Source: Oscarella lobularis
Lineage: Eukaryota > Porifera > Homoscleromorpha > Homosclerophorida > Oscarellidae
Direction: 5' to 3'
Length of the DNA: 64,000 bases
Assembly (NCBI RefSeq): GCF_947507565.1
Contig: NC_089188.1
Coordinates: 1,922,001-1,986,000 of the forward strand
Under the pieces are notes generated by a model that made no database searches, was not told where the DNA came from, and saw only the letters and a list, made by a program, of their open reading frames with translations. Both the position numbers and the translations under genes were made by a program. Shown in pieces: positions 43,912 to 55,400 of the stretch; within the stretch, counting starts at the first letter, position 1; the number at the start of each line of letters is the position of its first letter.

Positions 43912-46529
43912 TTAGGAACTTTTACCCTGGCGAAAAGAAGAATAGCTTGAATAAGCTGAACTAGAAGCATCTGCAACCAAAGCCTCGGTAGAATTGACGT
44001 ACCAAAGAATAGAGCCCCCCCAATAGTATGTACCTCTCTCGCCTCCAACGAAACCAAACCGAATTGGCTCGCGCGTATTCTCCGTCGACGACCGTGCCTT
44101 GACTGAGGAGGCCCCTGAGCTACTGGTTCCACCCTCATAGGACTTCTCCAAGGACTGGGAAGACCAATAGGACGGCGTAACGCCCGACGATGCTAAAACG
44201 CGCGAGCTCGCCGCTGACGAGCCAGCATAGGAAGACCCAGCGAGGGAAGTCGACTTTGGCTGGTAAGCCTCAGCGTAGGAGCTGCGAGCTAAAGACGCCG
44301 ATGATTGGACGTCGGTCGAGCGAGCACCGCCGCTAAGGCGCAGAGAAGCCGCCGTGGACGTTGGATAGACTCGCGGATCTGCGAGAGTCGTCGAATTATA
44401 CTGAGTCGACGTCGAATCAGCGGAAAGCCTAGTACCGTAAGCGCTACCGGCAAGAGCACTGAGCGATGGACTCGGTGTAGATTGAGAGGCGGACGCGACC
44501 GCTCTGGTTGCGCCAGAGGAATAGATCTGAGGCCGAGTTGGCGAGTAGCCTTCATAGACATCGGACGGCCGATTGGTGACGGAAGACCGAATCTGGGAAG
44601 CAACGCCGCTATCACGTTCTGCAGGCTGCTCATACTGGTATGAGCGCGACGTCGTGCGTTGCTGCGACGGCACTTGCTGCTGTTGCTGTTGCTGCTGCTG
44701 CGGAGAATAGTCGGCAACGGCGGCTCTAGATGAAGGCGGCGGAGACCAGCGAGACGACAATCTAGACTTCGCGGCGGCGTAATCGGACGTCGTCGCCGCC
44801 GTCACAGCCTGGTCCCACGCGCTCGAAGGCTTTGTGACGGCAGTAGCAGGCTTCGCTTGAGACGATTGCAATTCGTTTCCCAAACGCCTACTTCGCAGGC
44901 TGGCAATCATCAGCGCGGAATCGACGCTGCTGCTGTTGGCGGGGGCGCTTCTCGTACGCGGATCCGCTGAGCGGTAATAGGAGTTACCTGTCTGAGTCTC
45001 GCGCTGGCGATAGTCACCCCAGTCCTGATCTTGACTATGAGAGTATTGGGACACCGCCGCCGCCACAGCCGCCGCCGCTGCAGCCGCCGCCGCAGGAGTT
45101 TGTCTGCTGGATAATGAGGACGATGAAAGTTTGTAGGCGTCTTGCCTATTTGCTGCAGGTGGCTGTGCGCTTGGCAACTTCTTCATCATAGCTGCCTGAC
45201 CATAGACGTCTGTTCCTTCCTCTTGATAATACTTTCTCTTCTTGGGAACGTATTCGCTCTCCTTTGCTGCTGCCGCCGCGGCGGGGGTATAATCGAATGC
45301 AGGAGGGGCTTGTCGTACTGGCAGTTGTTGACGCGAATACGACTGCTGCTGGACTTGTTGCTGAGGCTGTTGCCGTCTCGTAGCGTCGTAGCGCGAATTG
45401 TCGGGCGACTCGTGAGAAAAGCGTCCCTGGACAAAGTCGTCCATCACGTAAGGATCTTCGTCGACAGATATACGCCTATAGGGAACGTCATCGTCTGACT
45501 GACGCGATTGTTGCTGCTGATGATGATGATGGAACTGCGACTGATGCTGTTGTTGTTGTTGTTGTTGCTGAGAATCGTGACTCATTCTGTATTGATCTTG
45601 GTGGTGATGTGGTTGCGGCAACGGTTTTGAATGAATTTGCTGATGGAACGCTTTGAACTGATCGACTTCTCTCCTCGCCGTCAAATGATACCGATAGTCG
45701 TCTTTTCCGTAGTCTCCTTGAATGGGAGCTGGAGCGCCCCAATCGTCATACGAATGCTGTTGCTGTTGACGATGATGATTCGGGAATTCGGCTCCCCTAG
45801 AATTCGCTCCCGAAAAGGGGCCCCCGCCGTCGTCGCTTTCTCGATTCCACCGACTTTCTCTTCGACGCGGAGGCGGCGGCGGCGGCGGCGCCGCCGCCAC
45901 ACCCGCCCGATCGTCTTCCCACGCTCTTCTCCTCGGATTTCTCTCGTGCTCTCTGTATCGTCGCCCGTCGTCGCCGCCGCCGCCATACGCGTCCCACGCC
46001 CCCTCGCTTTCGTCATAGCCGTCCCCCGCCCATTCGCGTCTTCTGTCGCGACCGCGCCCCCAACCGCCGCGTTCCCCGTGCGGACTACGCGATCGCGATC
46101 GATGATGTCGATGATGATAATAGCCGCCCGGCGATCGACGACCGCGATAGTGCTCCTTTTCGTGCTCGCTTTTCGCCATTTGAACGGTCAATCGACGACC
46201 GTTTAGGATCTATCGCGTTTTTCACGGTTTCCCTCGAAGGGGCGCTCGATGTGTGTTTTTTTTTCTTCTTACCGTATGTTGCAGCGCGTTGATCGCGTCT
46301 TCGGCCGCTTTCGTATTGCGAAACGTAACGAAACCGTAGCTCTTGAATCCCGTCTGCTTGTCCTCGATGAGGAGAACTGCGAAAAAAGGCGCGACGCGTC
46401 GAGCGTCGGCACGCGCGACGAATCGGGTTTACCGTCGATAATCTCGCCGTAGTCCTGAAAGGCTCTCCGAAGCGTTTCGTCGCTCACGACGTTGCCCAAA
46501 TTGCCGACGAATACCTTCTTGATAGCCAT
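43912..46529 (-). CDS. RRM protein with a long low-complexity, Gln/Ser/Tyr-rich tail
   Basis: Exon 1 (start 46529) encodes MAIKKVFVGNLGNVVSDETL with RNP2. Exon 2 encodes KQTGFKSYGFVTFRN with RNP1 (YGFVTF). Exon 3, about 2.3 kb, finishes the RRM (NGRRLTVQMAKS) and runs into a roughly 750-residue disordered region. That region contains RSRSRSPHGERGG, His-rich stretches, several Gln runs of 5-9, a run of about 14 Ala residues and many SSYAG/SYAEAY repeats. The layout fits a nuclear RNA-binding protein able to form condensates. I cannot assign an orthologue: RBM14-like, CIRBP-like and RBM4-like proteins share only the general plan. The last coding part may be spliced differently. It converges on PCYT1. 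Confidence 0.7.
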
Positions 46530-46691
46530 CTAAAGGCGACGTCCCTGAACTCGTACGATTCCGATTTTCGTTCCAACGTGGAGGGGTGCGACAAGATGGC
46601 GACTTGTTTTTACTGCGCGCGAGCGCATTGCGACAAGTATGTATTTACCCGATACGTTTCCTCACGTGACGGTGTTTATTTATTCATTCAT

Positions 46692-47879
46692 TTATCCGTC
46701 TTCTGCCTTGGCGGTGTCTGTTCCTTTATAGCATCGATATTCTTCTTTCAATTCCCACATGTGTTTGTGCGGACTTTTGGTGTTGTACGAGGCAATTTCT
46801 TTTAAAATTTCTTTCAAAAATGTCTAAAAAATCGTCGATTAGATAAAAATTTATTTAGTTGAGAGATTACTGGTGGTTGGTCTGTCAGACGCAATAGATC
46901 TTTAAACGAATAGTACTGATGACGTTCAAAGCACTTGAATAAAATATCCATAACGGCTCTCTTGTCCTCTCTGGCTCGTTTTCCTTCCGTCTTTTTCTTT
47001 TCCTCATGCAGTATCTAAAGTAAAAGTACATACCGTGAACCATCAAAGCAAGATTGATCCTAATTACGTCTTCCTCGTGTCGAGATTTTGGCGCAAAGGT
47101 TCGAACTGGTCTCTCAAGTTGTTTGACAATGTCTTTTGACTGAGCCGAAGCTTCAATTCGTCGTCTAAGTACCACGTAAGAGAACAGCTTAAATATATTG
47201 CTATTTGCAAACACTTTTTCATTGACATATATACATCCGTTCCTTCTGGTCGACAATCAGCTCGCTTTTCAATTTTCCCAACGATAGAAAAGCGCTGAGC
47301 TATATCAAAAGATTTCTTTCCCCCCAGAGAGAAGGTATCTCCTTTTAGAACATACGAGGTAAACTTGAATCCGACTCCTTAGTCGCTAAAAATAAAGATT
47401 ATCGACTAATTAATGAAAAAACGATACTTTTTCTTTGCACCGTCACTCGTCACGTTTTCGACGAAGACGAACATCTGTTGTCGTTCGGGAGGATTCAAAT
47501 TCATCTTGTGCTCCAAAGGAAAACTGGTGTCCGGCGATTTCGATTTTAGCTTTTGCGACACGTTTAACGACAGCTAATTAAATTTCGCCACATTGATAAG
47601 AAACGTCAGAAAAATTTCGAAAACCTCGGGCTTTTTCTTCCCTCTAAAAAACGTCACGCTTTAGTTTCCCCCTTTACTGATCAAATAACGACTACGTGTT
47701 GATCTTGATCGTTCCTACTTCGCTGTCTTCGGCTGTTTCCCACGCTTCCTTCACGTAATTCGGCACCTGAAGAGCCTCTTCGATATCTCGTACGAAAATC
47801 CGAACGCGCGACTCACTTTAAGTAGCCAAACAGGCTTTCCAGCCGACGAAACGTCTAAGAAATCAACGTCTTCCGTCAT
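46692..47879 (-). CDS. GTF2F2: General transcription factor IIF beta subunit (RAP30)
   Basis: TFIIF beta binds RNA polymerase II and helps start-site selection. Exon 1 (start 47879) is MTEDVDFLDVSSAGKPVWLL. Further exons give VPNYVKEAWETAEDSEVGTI-like sequence, FPLEHKMNLNPPERQQMFVF, then RIEASAQSKDIVKQLERPVR and TFAPKSRHEEDVIR. The C-terminal winged helix comes from ILHEEKKKTEGKRAREDKRA, VMDILFKCFERHQYYSFKDL and, across an intron, FLKEILKEIASYNTKSPHKH and MWELKEEYRCYK. These match human RAP30 (EEDGKRARADKQHVLDMLFS; VYLKEILKEIGVQN). The stop lies at 46692. It is head to head with NOMO, with only 44 bases between start codons. Confidence 0.92.
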
Positions 47880-47923
47880 CGCGCGATACGAAGGCTTCAG
47901 CGTAACGCACGCCTTTTCACAAA

Positions 47924-50900
47924 ATGGCCATGTGTTCGACCACGTGCAGTTGTATCCTCTTTCTTTGCTTTCTGCTATCCGCACGAGCTCAAGACGTCTT
48001 CGGCTGCGGAGGATTCATTCAAGCGTCGATCGACATCGACTTTTCGGACGTCGAGGTGAAACTGTACAGCCGAAGCGAGTCGACGCCGCTCAAAGTGAAA
48101 TACACAACCGATTGCGCGCCCAACGGCTACTTTCTCATCCCCCTGTACGAAAAGGGCTCGTTTACAATCAAAGTCGAATCGAAAAAGGGATGGAATTTCG
48201 AACCAGCCTACGTCGATATCAACGTGGACGGAAAAACGGATCCGTGCTCTCAAGGCGTCGATATTAATTTCGTATTTTCCGGGGTATCTGTCGTCGGTCG
48301 AGTAATCAGTCAGGGCCAGTTGGTCGGACCGGCCGGCGTCTCATTGAAATTGATGAAAAACGGCGAAACAATTCGAATGATCGAAACGGCCGATGGCGGA
48401 AAATTCGATTTTCCCAACGTTTTGCCCGGACGTCACGTGCTGAAAGGCGAGCACACATCGTGGCGATTTCAGTCGTCGACGCTCGACGTCGACGTGATGG
48501 CCGACAGCGTCGAAATGAAGGGAAATATCATTATAGCCGGATACGAAATCAGTGGGATGCTGACGAGCGATCAGGGAACGGTCGAAGGCGCTGAGTTCTT
48601 TCTTACGTGTCTGACGGGTAGTCTGAGAAAGGATATGATTGTTGGGTGTCGCGACGCCAAAGCAATTCCCAAGAACGTAGCACTACCTCTCATGTCGGAC
48701 GATGACGAGGATATTCTTTGTATAGCAAAATCTGACTCGGAGGGAAAATTCGTTTTCGGATCTGTCCCAACGGGGAAGTATTACATATACGCTCGTTTTC
48801 AAACCGACGTCACTTACGAAGTTAATCCGGAAAAAATCGAATTGACAGTCGGTCACGATGACGTCAAATTGGCGGAAAAATTCGCAGTGACCGGCTTTCG
48901 CGTCGAAGGACGAATTGTGTATTCGACCGACGGAAAAGGAATCCCGTTGGCCGAAGTTCGAATCAAGGGCTTGGCTCGCGGCTTCACCGACGATTCCGGC
49001 TTCTTCGCCTTCGACGGAATCACGTCCGGCACGTACGACTTCGACGTGACGACGCCGCAACTGCGATTCGAAACGCGAACGCTTCGAGTCTCGCCGCGCC
49101 ACGTCAAACTGCCCGTTTTTCACCCGGACGCGTTTCGCGTGTGCGGTCACGTCGCGATCAAGAGCCCGCCGAACACGCTCACTCTGCCTTCGAGTCGATT
49201 CGTCGCCGTCAAGTCGTCGACGAACAAGAAGTTCAAAGGCGTGAAAGCGAATTGGGACGAGAAGAACGACTTCTGCTTTTTCGTGCCGCCGGGCGATTAC
49301 GTCGTCACGCCGATTCTCGCTTCGGACGACGCGGCGAACGGATTGGCGCTCGCTCCCGCCGAACTTCGCGTGACCGTCGTCGATCGGCCCATCGACGGTC
49401 TGCTCTTTTCTCAATTCCAAGCTCACATCGACGGCAAACTTCTCTGTCTTTCCCACGAGAAGTGCGACGGGATAACGATCGGCATCGAGGCGCTTCACGG
49501 CAGCAAGTATTCGAAAGAAACGGAGTCGGATCTGAAAGGGACGTTTCGATTCGAAAACGTATTGCCCGGTCGATATGAAATAACCGTGGCGAAGGAGACG
49601 TGGTGCTGGAGTAACGGCGCTCTGCAGATCGACGTGAAGGATAAGGATGAGGAAGTCGAGTTCGTTCACGAAGGATACGCGCTCGCCTGTCTTTCATCGC
49701 ACGCGACTGGGCTGACGTACGAGCGCGGGAACGAGACGGGGAAACTGTCCATTGAGAAGGGCGTCAATAAAGCGTGTCTGTCCGAACCGGGGACGTACGT
49801 TCTCAAGCCCGTCTCCTGTCATCGGTTCGAGAAGAACGAGTACGAGTTCGACACGACGAAGCCGCGCGTGATTCAGCTGACGGCGAACTCGCACAGAGTC
49901 GTCGGCACGGTGATATCGTCCGAACCGTTGGAGACGATGAAGGTGCGCGTCGTCGAGAAGATTGAGCGCGGCGCCGATTCTGATCGCACGATCGGCGTGT
50001 CCAAACCGAAAAAAGTCAAAGGAGAAGAAATCTTTTATACTCACCTCTACGAATTCTGGGCGTCCGTGGGGACGATCGAGATCCGGCCCGTCATGGACGA
50101 CTTCCTCTTCAAGCCCGCGTTTCAAAACGTCGTCATTCTCGACGAAGGATGTCCGGATCGCGTCGCACCGTTTCAGTCCGAACGAGGTCTCTACGTCGAA
50201 GGTCGCGTTCGTCCGCCAATTCGTGACGTCGAAATTGAAATCGTTACAAACGGAGGCGAGGTCTTCCACGTGGCAACCGATTCCGAAGGTCAATATCGTC
50301 ACGGGCCCTTTGAAGCTAAAACCGAGTATAGCGTTAGTGCTACCAAAGAAGGCTACGTTCTTACGAAGACCGACGAGGGAAACGACTTCAAGGCAACGAA
50401 ACTTGGCTATCTAACCATTCAACTAAGCGATTCCGATGATCAGCCGCTCGCCGGCGTTCTTCTCTCCCTAACAGGTCGTCAATATCGGAATAACACTCTA
50501 ACGGGTCCGTCGGGGAGTATCACCTACAGAAAACTGGCTCCCGGGACGTACTTCGTTCGACCCCTTTTGAAAGAGTACGAATTCACGCCGGCGTCGCGTT
50601 CGATCGAAGTCGAGGAAGAAACGGAGGAGGCGATTCGCATCGAAGGTCGACAGGTGGCCTTTAGTTGCTACGGTCGCGCTCGCTCGTTGAGCGGGATGCC
50701 GGAGGAGGGCGTGACGATCGTTGCCGAGGGTCTCGCCTCGTGTGGAAATCAACGAGAAGAGACGAATACGAACGAGGAGGGCGAGTTTCGTCTGAGGGGT
50801 CTCCAGCCTCGGTGCAATTTTTCCATTGGGCTGGCGAACGGTAGTCTGGCTCGATCGCTTCCGTCTCGTCAAGTGGTCGACGTGCAGAATGCCGACGTGC

Positions 50901-51385
50901 GTGACGTCACAATGATTATAATTCGACGCACGGGCATGCTCGATTTGTCTGGGAACGTCATGACGGATCCGGCGTATTTGACGTCGATACAGATCAATCT
51001 TTATCAGGATGGTCGTCAGGATTCACCGCTTCACACCGTCTCGCTCAAATCGAGTTCCTTCTTCTACTTTCCCTCGCTTCCGGCTGACGGTCGAGCCTAT
51101 ATCGTCGAACTAGACACGCATCTCTCTCACAAGCAGTACACCTACGTTTTGCCGTCGAGTCAACGCTTTGTTGCCAAGGGAGACATCAAGCACGTGACGT
51201 TTGCATTTCGTGCAGAAAGGCGAACGGTCGACGCGGAACTGACAACTCAGGGATCTGTTGTGGCTGTAGCTGTCATCATAGGCATTGCCACTATTATAGC
51301 TGTAGTCTTCCAGACGCGATTCATTCCCGGCCTATCAGATAGGTTCGAAGCTGACTACAAGATGAAGTCCTTCAGAAAACGATGA
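47924..51385 (+). CDS. NOMO1: NOMO (nodal modulator), BOS complex subunit, intronless
   Basis: NOMO is an ER membrane protein of the multipass translocon. Together with NCLN and TMEM147 it forms the BOS complex. The single 1153-residue frame starts with a signal peptide (CSCILFLCFLLSARAQDVFG). FGCGGFIQASIDIDFSDVEV then matches the human N-terminus (GCGGFVKSDVEINYS). A chain of about a dozen beta-sandwich repeats follows, with recurring motifs such as GKFDFPNVLPGRHVLKGEH, SEGKFVFGSVPTGKYYIYAR and GTFRFENVLPGRYEITVAKE. Near the C-terminus comes one membrane helix (VVAVAVIIGIATIIAVVFQT), then the short tail DYKMKSFRKR. The full length matches the family. It has no intron over 3.4 kb although most neighbours are split. 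Its last part is duplicated at 59511-59842. Confidence 0.95.
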   Translation: MAMCSTTCSCILFLCFLLSARAQDVFGCGGFIQASIDIDFSDVEVKLYSRSESTPLKVKYTTDCAPNGYFLIPLYEKGSFTIKVESKKGWNFEPAYVDINVDGKTDPCSQGVDINFVFSGVSVVGRVISQGQLVGPAGVSLKLMKNGETIRMIETADGGKFDFPNVLPGRHVLKGEHTSWRFQSSTLDVDVMADSVEMKGNIIIAGYEISGMLTSDQGTVEGAEFFLTCLTGSLRKDMIVGCRDAKAIPKNVALPLMSDDDEDILCIAKSDSEGKFVFGSVPTGKYYIYARFQTDVTYEVNPEKIELTVGHDDVKLAEKFAVTGFRVEGRIVYSTDGKGIPLAEVRIKGLARGFTDDSGFFAFDGITSGTYDFDVTTPQLRFETRTLRVSPRHVKLPVFHPDAFRVCGHVAIKSPPNTLTLPSSRFVAVKSSTNKKFKGVKANWDEKNDFCFFVPPGDYVVTPILASDDAANGLALAPAELRVTVVDRPIDGLLFSQFQAHIDGKLLCLSHEKCDGITIGIEALHGSKYSKETESDLKGTFRFENVLPGRYEITVAKETWCWSNGALQIDVKDKDEEVEFVHEGYALACLSSHATGLTYERGNETGKLSIEKGVNKACLSEPGTYVLKPVSCHRFEKNEYEFDTTKPRVIQLTANSHRVVGTVISSEPLETMKVRVVEKIERGADSDRTIGVSKPKKVKGEEIFYTHLYEFWASVGTIEIRPVMDDFLFKPAFQNVVILDEGCPDRVAPFQSERGLYVEGRVRPPIRDVEIEIVTNGGEVFHVATDSEGQYRHGPFEAKTEYSVSATKEGYVLTKTDEGNDFKATKLGYLTIQLSDSDDQPLAGVLLSLTGRQYRNNTLTGPSGSITYRKLAPGTYFVRPLLKEYEFTPASRSIEVEEETEEAIRIEGRQVAFSCYGRARSLSGMPEEGVTIVAEGLASCGNQREETNTNEEGEFRLRGLQPRCNFSIGLANGSLARSLPSRQVVDVQNADVRDVTMIIIRRTGMLDLSGNVMTDPAYLTSIQINLYQDGRQDSPLHTVSLKSSSFFYFPSLPADGRAYIVELDTHLSHKQYTYVLPSSQRFVAKGDIKHVTFAFRAERRTVDAELTTQGSVVAVAVIIGIATIIAVVFQTRFIPGLSDRFEADYKMKSFRKR

Positions 51386-51454
51386 TTTATTTATAGTATT
51401 GATGTCCTTTGCGTTGTCGATGTTGTTGTTGTGTTTACTCTCACTGTTATTATG

Positions 51455-52039
51455 CTACTCGCTCTCGTGACTCGTTGGGCTACTGAGAGCTTCTCGAATA
51501 AGAGAATCCGTTACAGGTGGAAGGGTTTCGCCCATGCTGTCGTGTTCGCTGCAGTCCGCATATAGGCGAGGTGAATAGTACCAAGAACGAGAATTCTTAA
51601 CAGGAGAGGAAGACGGTCTATCAATGGAGGAATTAGTTGGAGAAAGACATCCAACAGAAGAACAACTTTGAGCGGTGACGTCTTCCAATGATAGTGACTC
51701 TGTCCTTTCTATTGCGGTGGGTTGGAGTTTATTCGAAGATCCGCTGTTCAATGACGTTTCTCCGGTGGCCTTTTCTTTGTTCGAGATGATAGAAGGCAGA
51801 ATTGGCCAAGGCTCTCTGAATTCTTTGGCGAGATTCTGATCCTTCGCTAGATGGCCCTGTTCTTGCATCTTATTCGTTGCTCGTCGTCGTTGCTCTTTGC
51901 AAAAAAAGGATGTCAATTTTGCTTGCTTTAGGCCGGCAGAAGAACTTGAGTAGCATGCGGGCTTGCTCTTCCTGTAACCGGCTGCACGTCTCTTCGCGTC
52001 TGTAGAAAGCCATTTACCACCGGAGGCGGCCGTATCCAT
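51455..52039 (-). CDS. Small PCNA-binding (PIP-box) protein, copy 1
   Basis: A 194-residue intronless frame. A good PIP box, QAKLTSFF (consensus QxxLxxFF), sits at about residues 39-46 in KQAKLTSFFCKEQRRR, flanked by basic residues as in strong PCNA ligands. The N-terminus (GGKWLSTDAKRRAAGYRKSK) is basic. The rest is Ser/Thr rich with possible phosphosites (SLSPTNS-like, SSPVK, SSPTSHESE). The layout, small and disordered with an N-terminal-half PIP box, recalls PCLAF/p15PAF, but I cannot claim orthology. It is expected in the nucleus with replication or repair factories. A second copy lies at 59975-60484. The frame is conserved between copies for most of its length, which supports it being coding. 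Confidence 0.65.
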   Translation of the reverse strand: MDTAASGGKWLSTDAKRRAAGYRKSKPACYSSSSAGLKQAKLTSFFCKEQRRRATNKMQEQGHLAKDQNLAKEFREPWPILPSIISNKEKATGETSLNSGSSNKLQPTAIERTESLSLEDVTAQSCSSVGCLSPTNSSIDRPSSSPVKNSRSWYYSPRLYADCSEHDSMGETLPPVTDSLIREALSSPTSHESE

Positions 52040-52487
52040 TCCTAAAGCATCACCATAGACGTAGAGTAGTCTAGATCTACTGTTTAAAAAGTTTTTTAGA
52101 GGCCCCTATGCCATATCACTGGCAGTTGGATCCTATTTTTGGACGCAGATAAATGCATGCGACTCGTCTGGGTCCCCGAGCGACCTTTCTAAGCTAAATG
52201 AAGAGCTCACGAATTATTTTCTTCGTTTGCGAGTCGATCAGAGCGCTGGCGAGATAACGGGGCTATCGATTGGGAATGCTGTGACCTTTCCAACTTCTAG
52301 GAAGGCCGACTAGCGTCGAATTCGCTCGAGAGACGTCGCTGACTACGAACAGATGTCGAAGATCACGTGGCACAATCTATTTAGACTACAGTAGAACTAC
52401 TAGAAACAGCATCGCATTCTCTACCTACTAGCGCAAACGGCAGAAAAAAATGCATTGAGCACAATTAGTCAGCTTGCCTGGTGTTTT
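52040..52487. other. Spacer between PIP-box gene and lectin gene
   Basis: About 450 bases without a supported gene. The left part (52065-52250) is almost identical to 60505-60690 in the other copy. The part from about 52250 to 52440 differs, so the copies diverged there by replacement or indels. No element recognised. Confidence 0.5.
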
Positions 52488-55400
52488 TCACGTTTCGCAG
52501 ACAAACGCTACGTTGTGGGTGCACGGCAAGTCATTCCAGGCGGTAGATGGCTCACCTCCAAGGGTATGGGCGCAATCCTCACCCCCACTGTCGTTTGGCT
52601 CTCCGCTGTTCCATTTTTGGAACGTGTCCGGAGAACCGTCAGACCAGACGAACCTGCCCTCGTGACCGATGTCATTGTATCCCAACCAGATCCAGCTAGA
52701 ATGCAAACTCTGAACAAACGTGTATTCCTCTTGATTTGCAATTGACACCAGATCTCCTCCGTCAGCCTGACACTGTGCACGTGCATTTTGCCACGATTTA
52801 CTCGACGAGAAATATTTGTAGCAGCTCTGTTGAAAGCGCGAATAACCGCTTGGACATGTAGCTAACGAAAAAATAAAAGTAATCACGGCCTAGTGTTGCG
52901 ATAGATCCTGTGTGCGCTTACTGCATGAAGTTCCATCTCCAAAGAAGCCTGATTTGCACGTGCACGTGAATCCGTTCTCCGTGTCCGCGCAGACGGCGTT
53001 CTTGTCGCAATTGTGCGTACCTAGCACGCACTCATTCGGTGCTACAAAAACCAAAAATTGAGTACCCAAAAACAACAGCTAAATTCTCCTATTATTACTG
53101 CACTTCCTCCCGTCTCCAGCGTAGCCTGATTTGCACGTGCATTTGAATCTGTCCTCCGTGTCCGCACAGACGGCGTTCTCGCCGCAATCGTGCGTACCTA
53201 GCACGCACTCATTCGGTGCTACAAAAACCAAAAATTGAGTACCCAAAAACAGCAGCTAAATTCTCCTATTATTACTGCACTTCCTCCCGTCTCCAGCGTA
53301 GCCTGATTTGCACGTGCATTTGAATCCGTCCTCCGTGTCCGCACAGACGGCGTTCTCGTCGCAATCGTGCGTACCTAGCACGCACTCATTCGGAGCTACA
53401 AAAACCAAAAATGGAGTACCCAAAAACAACAGCTAATTCTCCTATTGTTACTGCACTTCCTCCCGTCTCCAACGTAACCGTCCACACACACGCAGGAAAA
53501 CGCGCCCTCGCTGTTAATGCAAGTCGCGTCGATGGCACATTCGTGAGTTCCCGTTTCGCACTCGTCTACGTCTAAAACAAGGAGAAACCGAAATCGTTCA
53601 AGTTTCTATCGTCATGTTCATATTTTGTGTAATAAACCCTTCTGGCAGACATAGGAATGACAGTATCCGCACTGCTCGTCGTTCCAGTGATACAAATTTT
53701 TACTTCCCAACTCTAGAACGCAATTCTGCGAATTTCTGTAGTTGTTCGGTTGTCCGGCAGCCCAGTGCAAGAAGTCCAAATCGGTGCCGTCCGTCCAGTT
53801 GAAGTCGTCACCGGCGCGATGCAATCCGATCCACGACTTACCTGATGACAATGCGCCGACGAAGTACGCCTCCTGTTCATCATGTACGCTAGCCAGAGAG
53901 CCACCTTTGTTCTCACAAGTCGAATTCGCCGCCGTCCACGATTGGCATCGGCTAGATGACTTGTAGCAGTAGCCCTCGTGGGATAACCAGCCGTCTTCGC
54001 AGACATCTATGTGAAGACAAAATGTGCATGAAAACGAAAACTGTTAATGAATTATTGTACCCGGCAGAACGACGTAGTTGACCGAGAGGGGATCATAGCC
54101 GTTGCTACGAACTCGTATTTCTTTGACGCAAACGAGAAATTCGGAAACTGATACGTCCTGCATGCAGTAGATTAGATCAAGAGCTCTCCTAATTTCTCAA
54201 AGTCTGTACCTCGACCCAAGCGACGATGTCGTTATAAACTGCGGGAACGTGTCCGCTAATTGTCGTCTTGTGACTGGGCGAGACGAGTACGGTTGGCGAA
54301 GATGGATACGTGCGCGAAAACTCGACGCTCTAGAAAATCACAAGTTTAATCAATGAAAAGATTTTTCTGCCGCTAGAGCAAGTTGCCTTGCAGAAGGCGA
54401 AGTTGTGTCGTCGAGACGGTTGGAGATCTTGACCAGAGAAAGCAATGAGGCCTTGATCGGAGAAGATACTTCTCGATATTCTCGCTTCTCCTCCAACAGC
54501 CAGCCAAGTCTACGTGCAAAAGAAAATTTCACTTTCCCCAAATGGTCATTTCTACAATCACTAACAATCGAAATATTTTCGTGAGCGCCATCGAAATTCT
54601 GCAACTCCCTCACGCACAGTGAAAACGAATCGGTGCGAATGTCTTCAACCCACAAGCTGGCGGCGTCGTGTTTCAATCCTATGACGGAGTGACGTAGAGT
54701 GGCGAGAACGAGCGGCGGCGACGAGAAGGCTCTTTCCATCGTCACTTTCTCGCACGTCGTTCCCGTCCACCACTCGCTGTCGAGTTGAACGACGCCGCCC
54801 ATTGAGCCGTCCGGAGCGCCCTGGTAGACGAGCCAATCGAGCGAGACGTCGGTCGTGTCGTGTCGTTCGCCTCGACCAGCGACGTAGACGCAAGCGGTCA
54901 GAGAATCGTTCGTGAGACGATCGATCCAGGCGACGGGTGCGTCGTGAATGTACGACGCGTCGACGGCGCTACGATGATCGACGGTGACGAGTGCGTGAAT
55001 GGGTTTATTCGGGTAAAAGAGATAACTGTTGAAGACGATCGTCTCGCAATCGTATGTAGTCGAGGATTTGGAGCTCGGACGAGCGACCACGTTTCCACGT
55101 TGAAACGAAAACCCTACGGTTAATTAAGTAGGACTTTTAATAAAGTCAAAATTCAAAAATTCATGCATCGTATACCGTAGCAGCTTCCATTGTGATGAAT
55201 AGTGATCTCGCTTTGGCGAGTGCGAAAAATGAAACGCTGGTACTCGCACTCGTTGTCGTACGTGACGGCGTTCGACGCGCAGACGGGATCGTCGACGTCG
55301 GTGCACGTCGGCGCGACGCACTCGAACGTATACGGTCCCGTGTCGACGCAGACGCCGAAATAATCGCAAACCACTCCCACGCACGGATCGACAACTGAAC

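Noticed and set aside
45631-46206. Plus-strand frame of 191 codons opposite the RRM protein
   Set aside because: Shadow of the low-complexity exon; sequence is only repeats of translated triplets.
48683-49669. Minus-strand frame of 328 codons inside NOMO
   Set aside because: Antisense shadow of the NOMO reading frame caused by strong codon bias.
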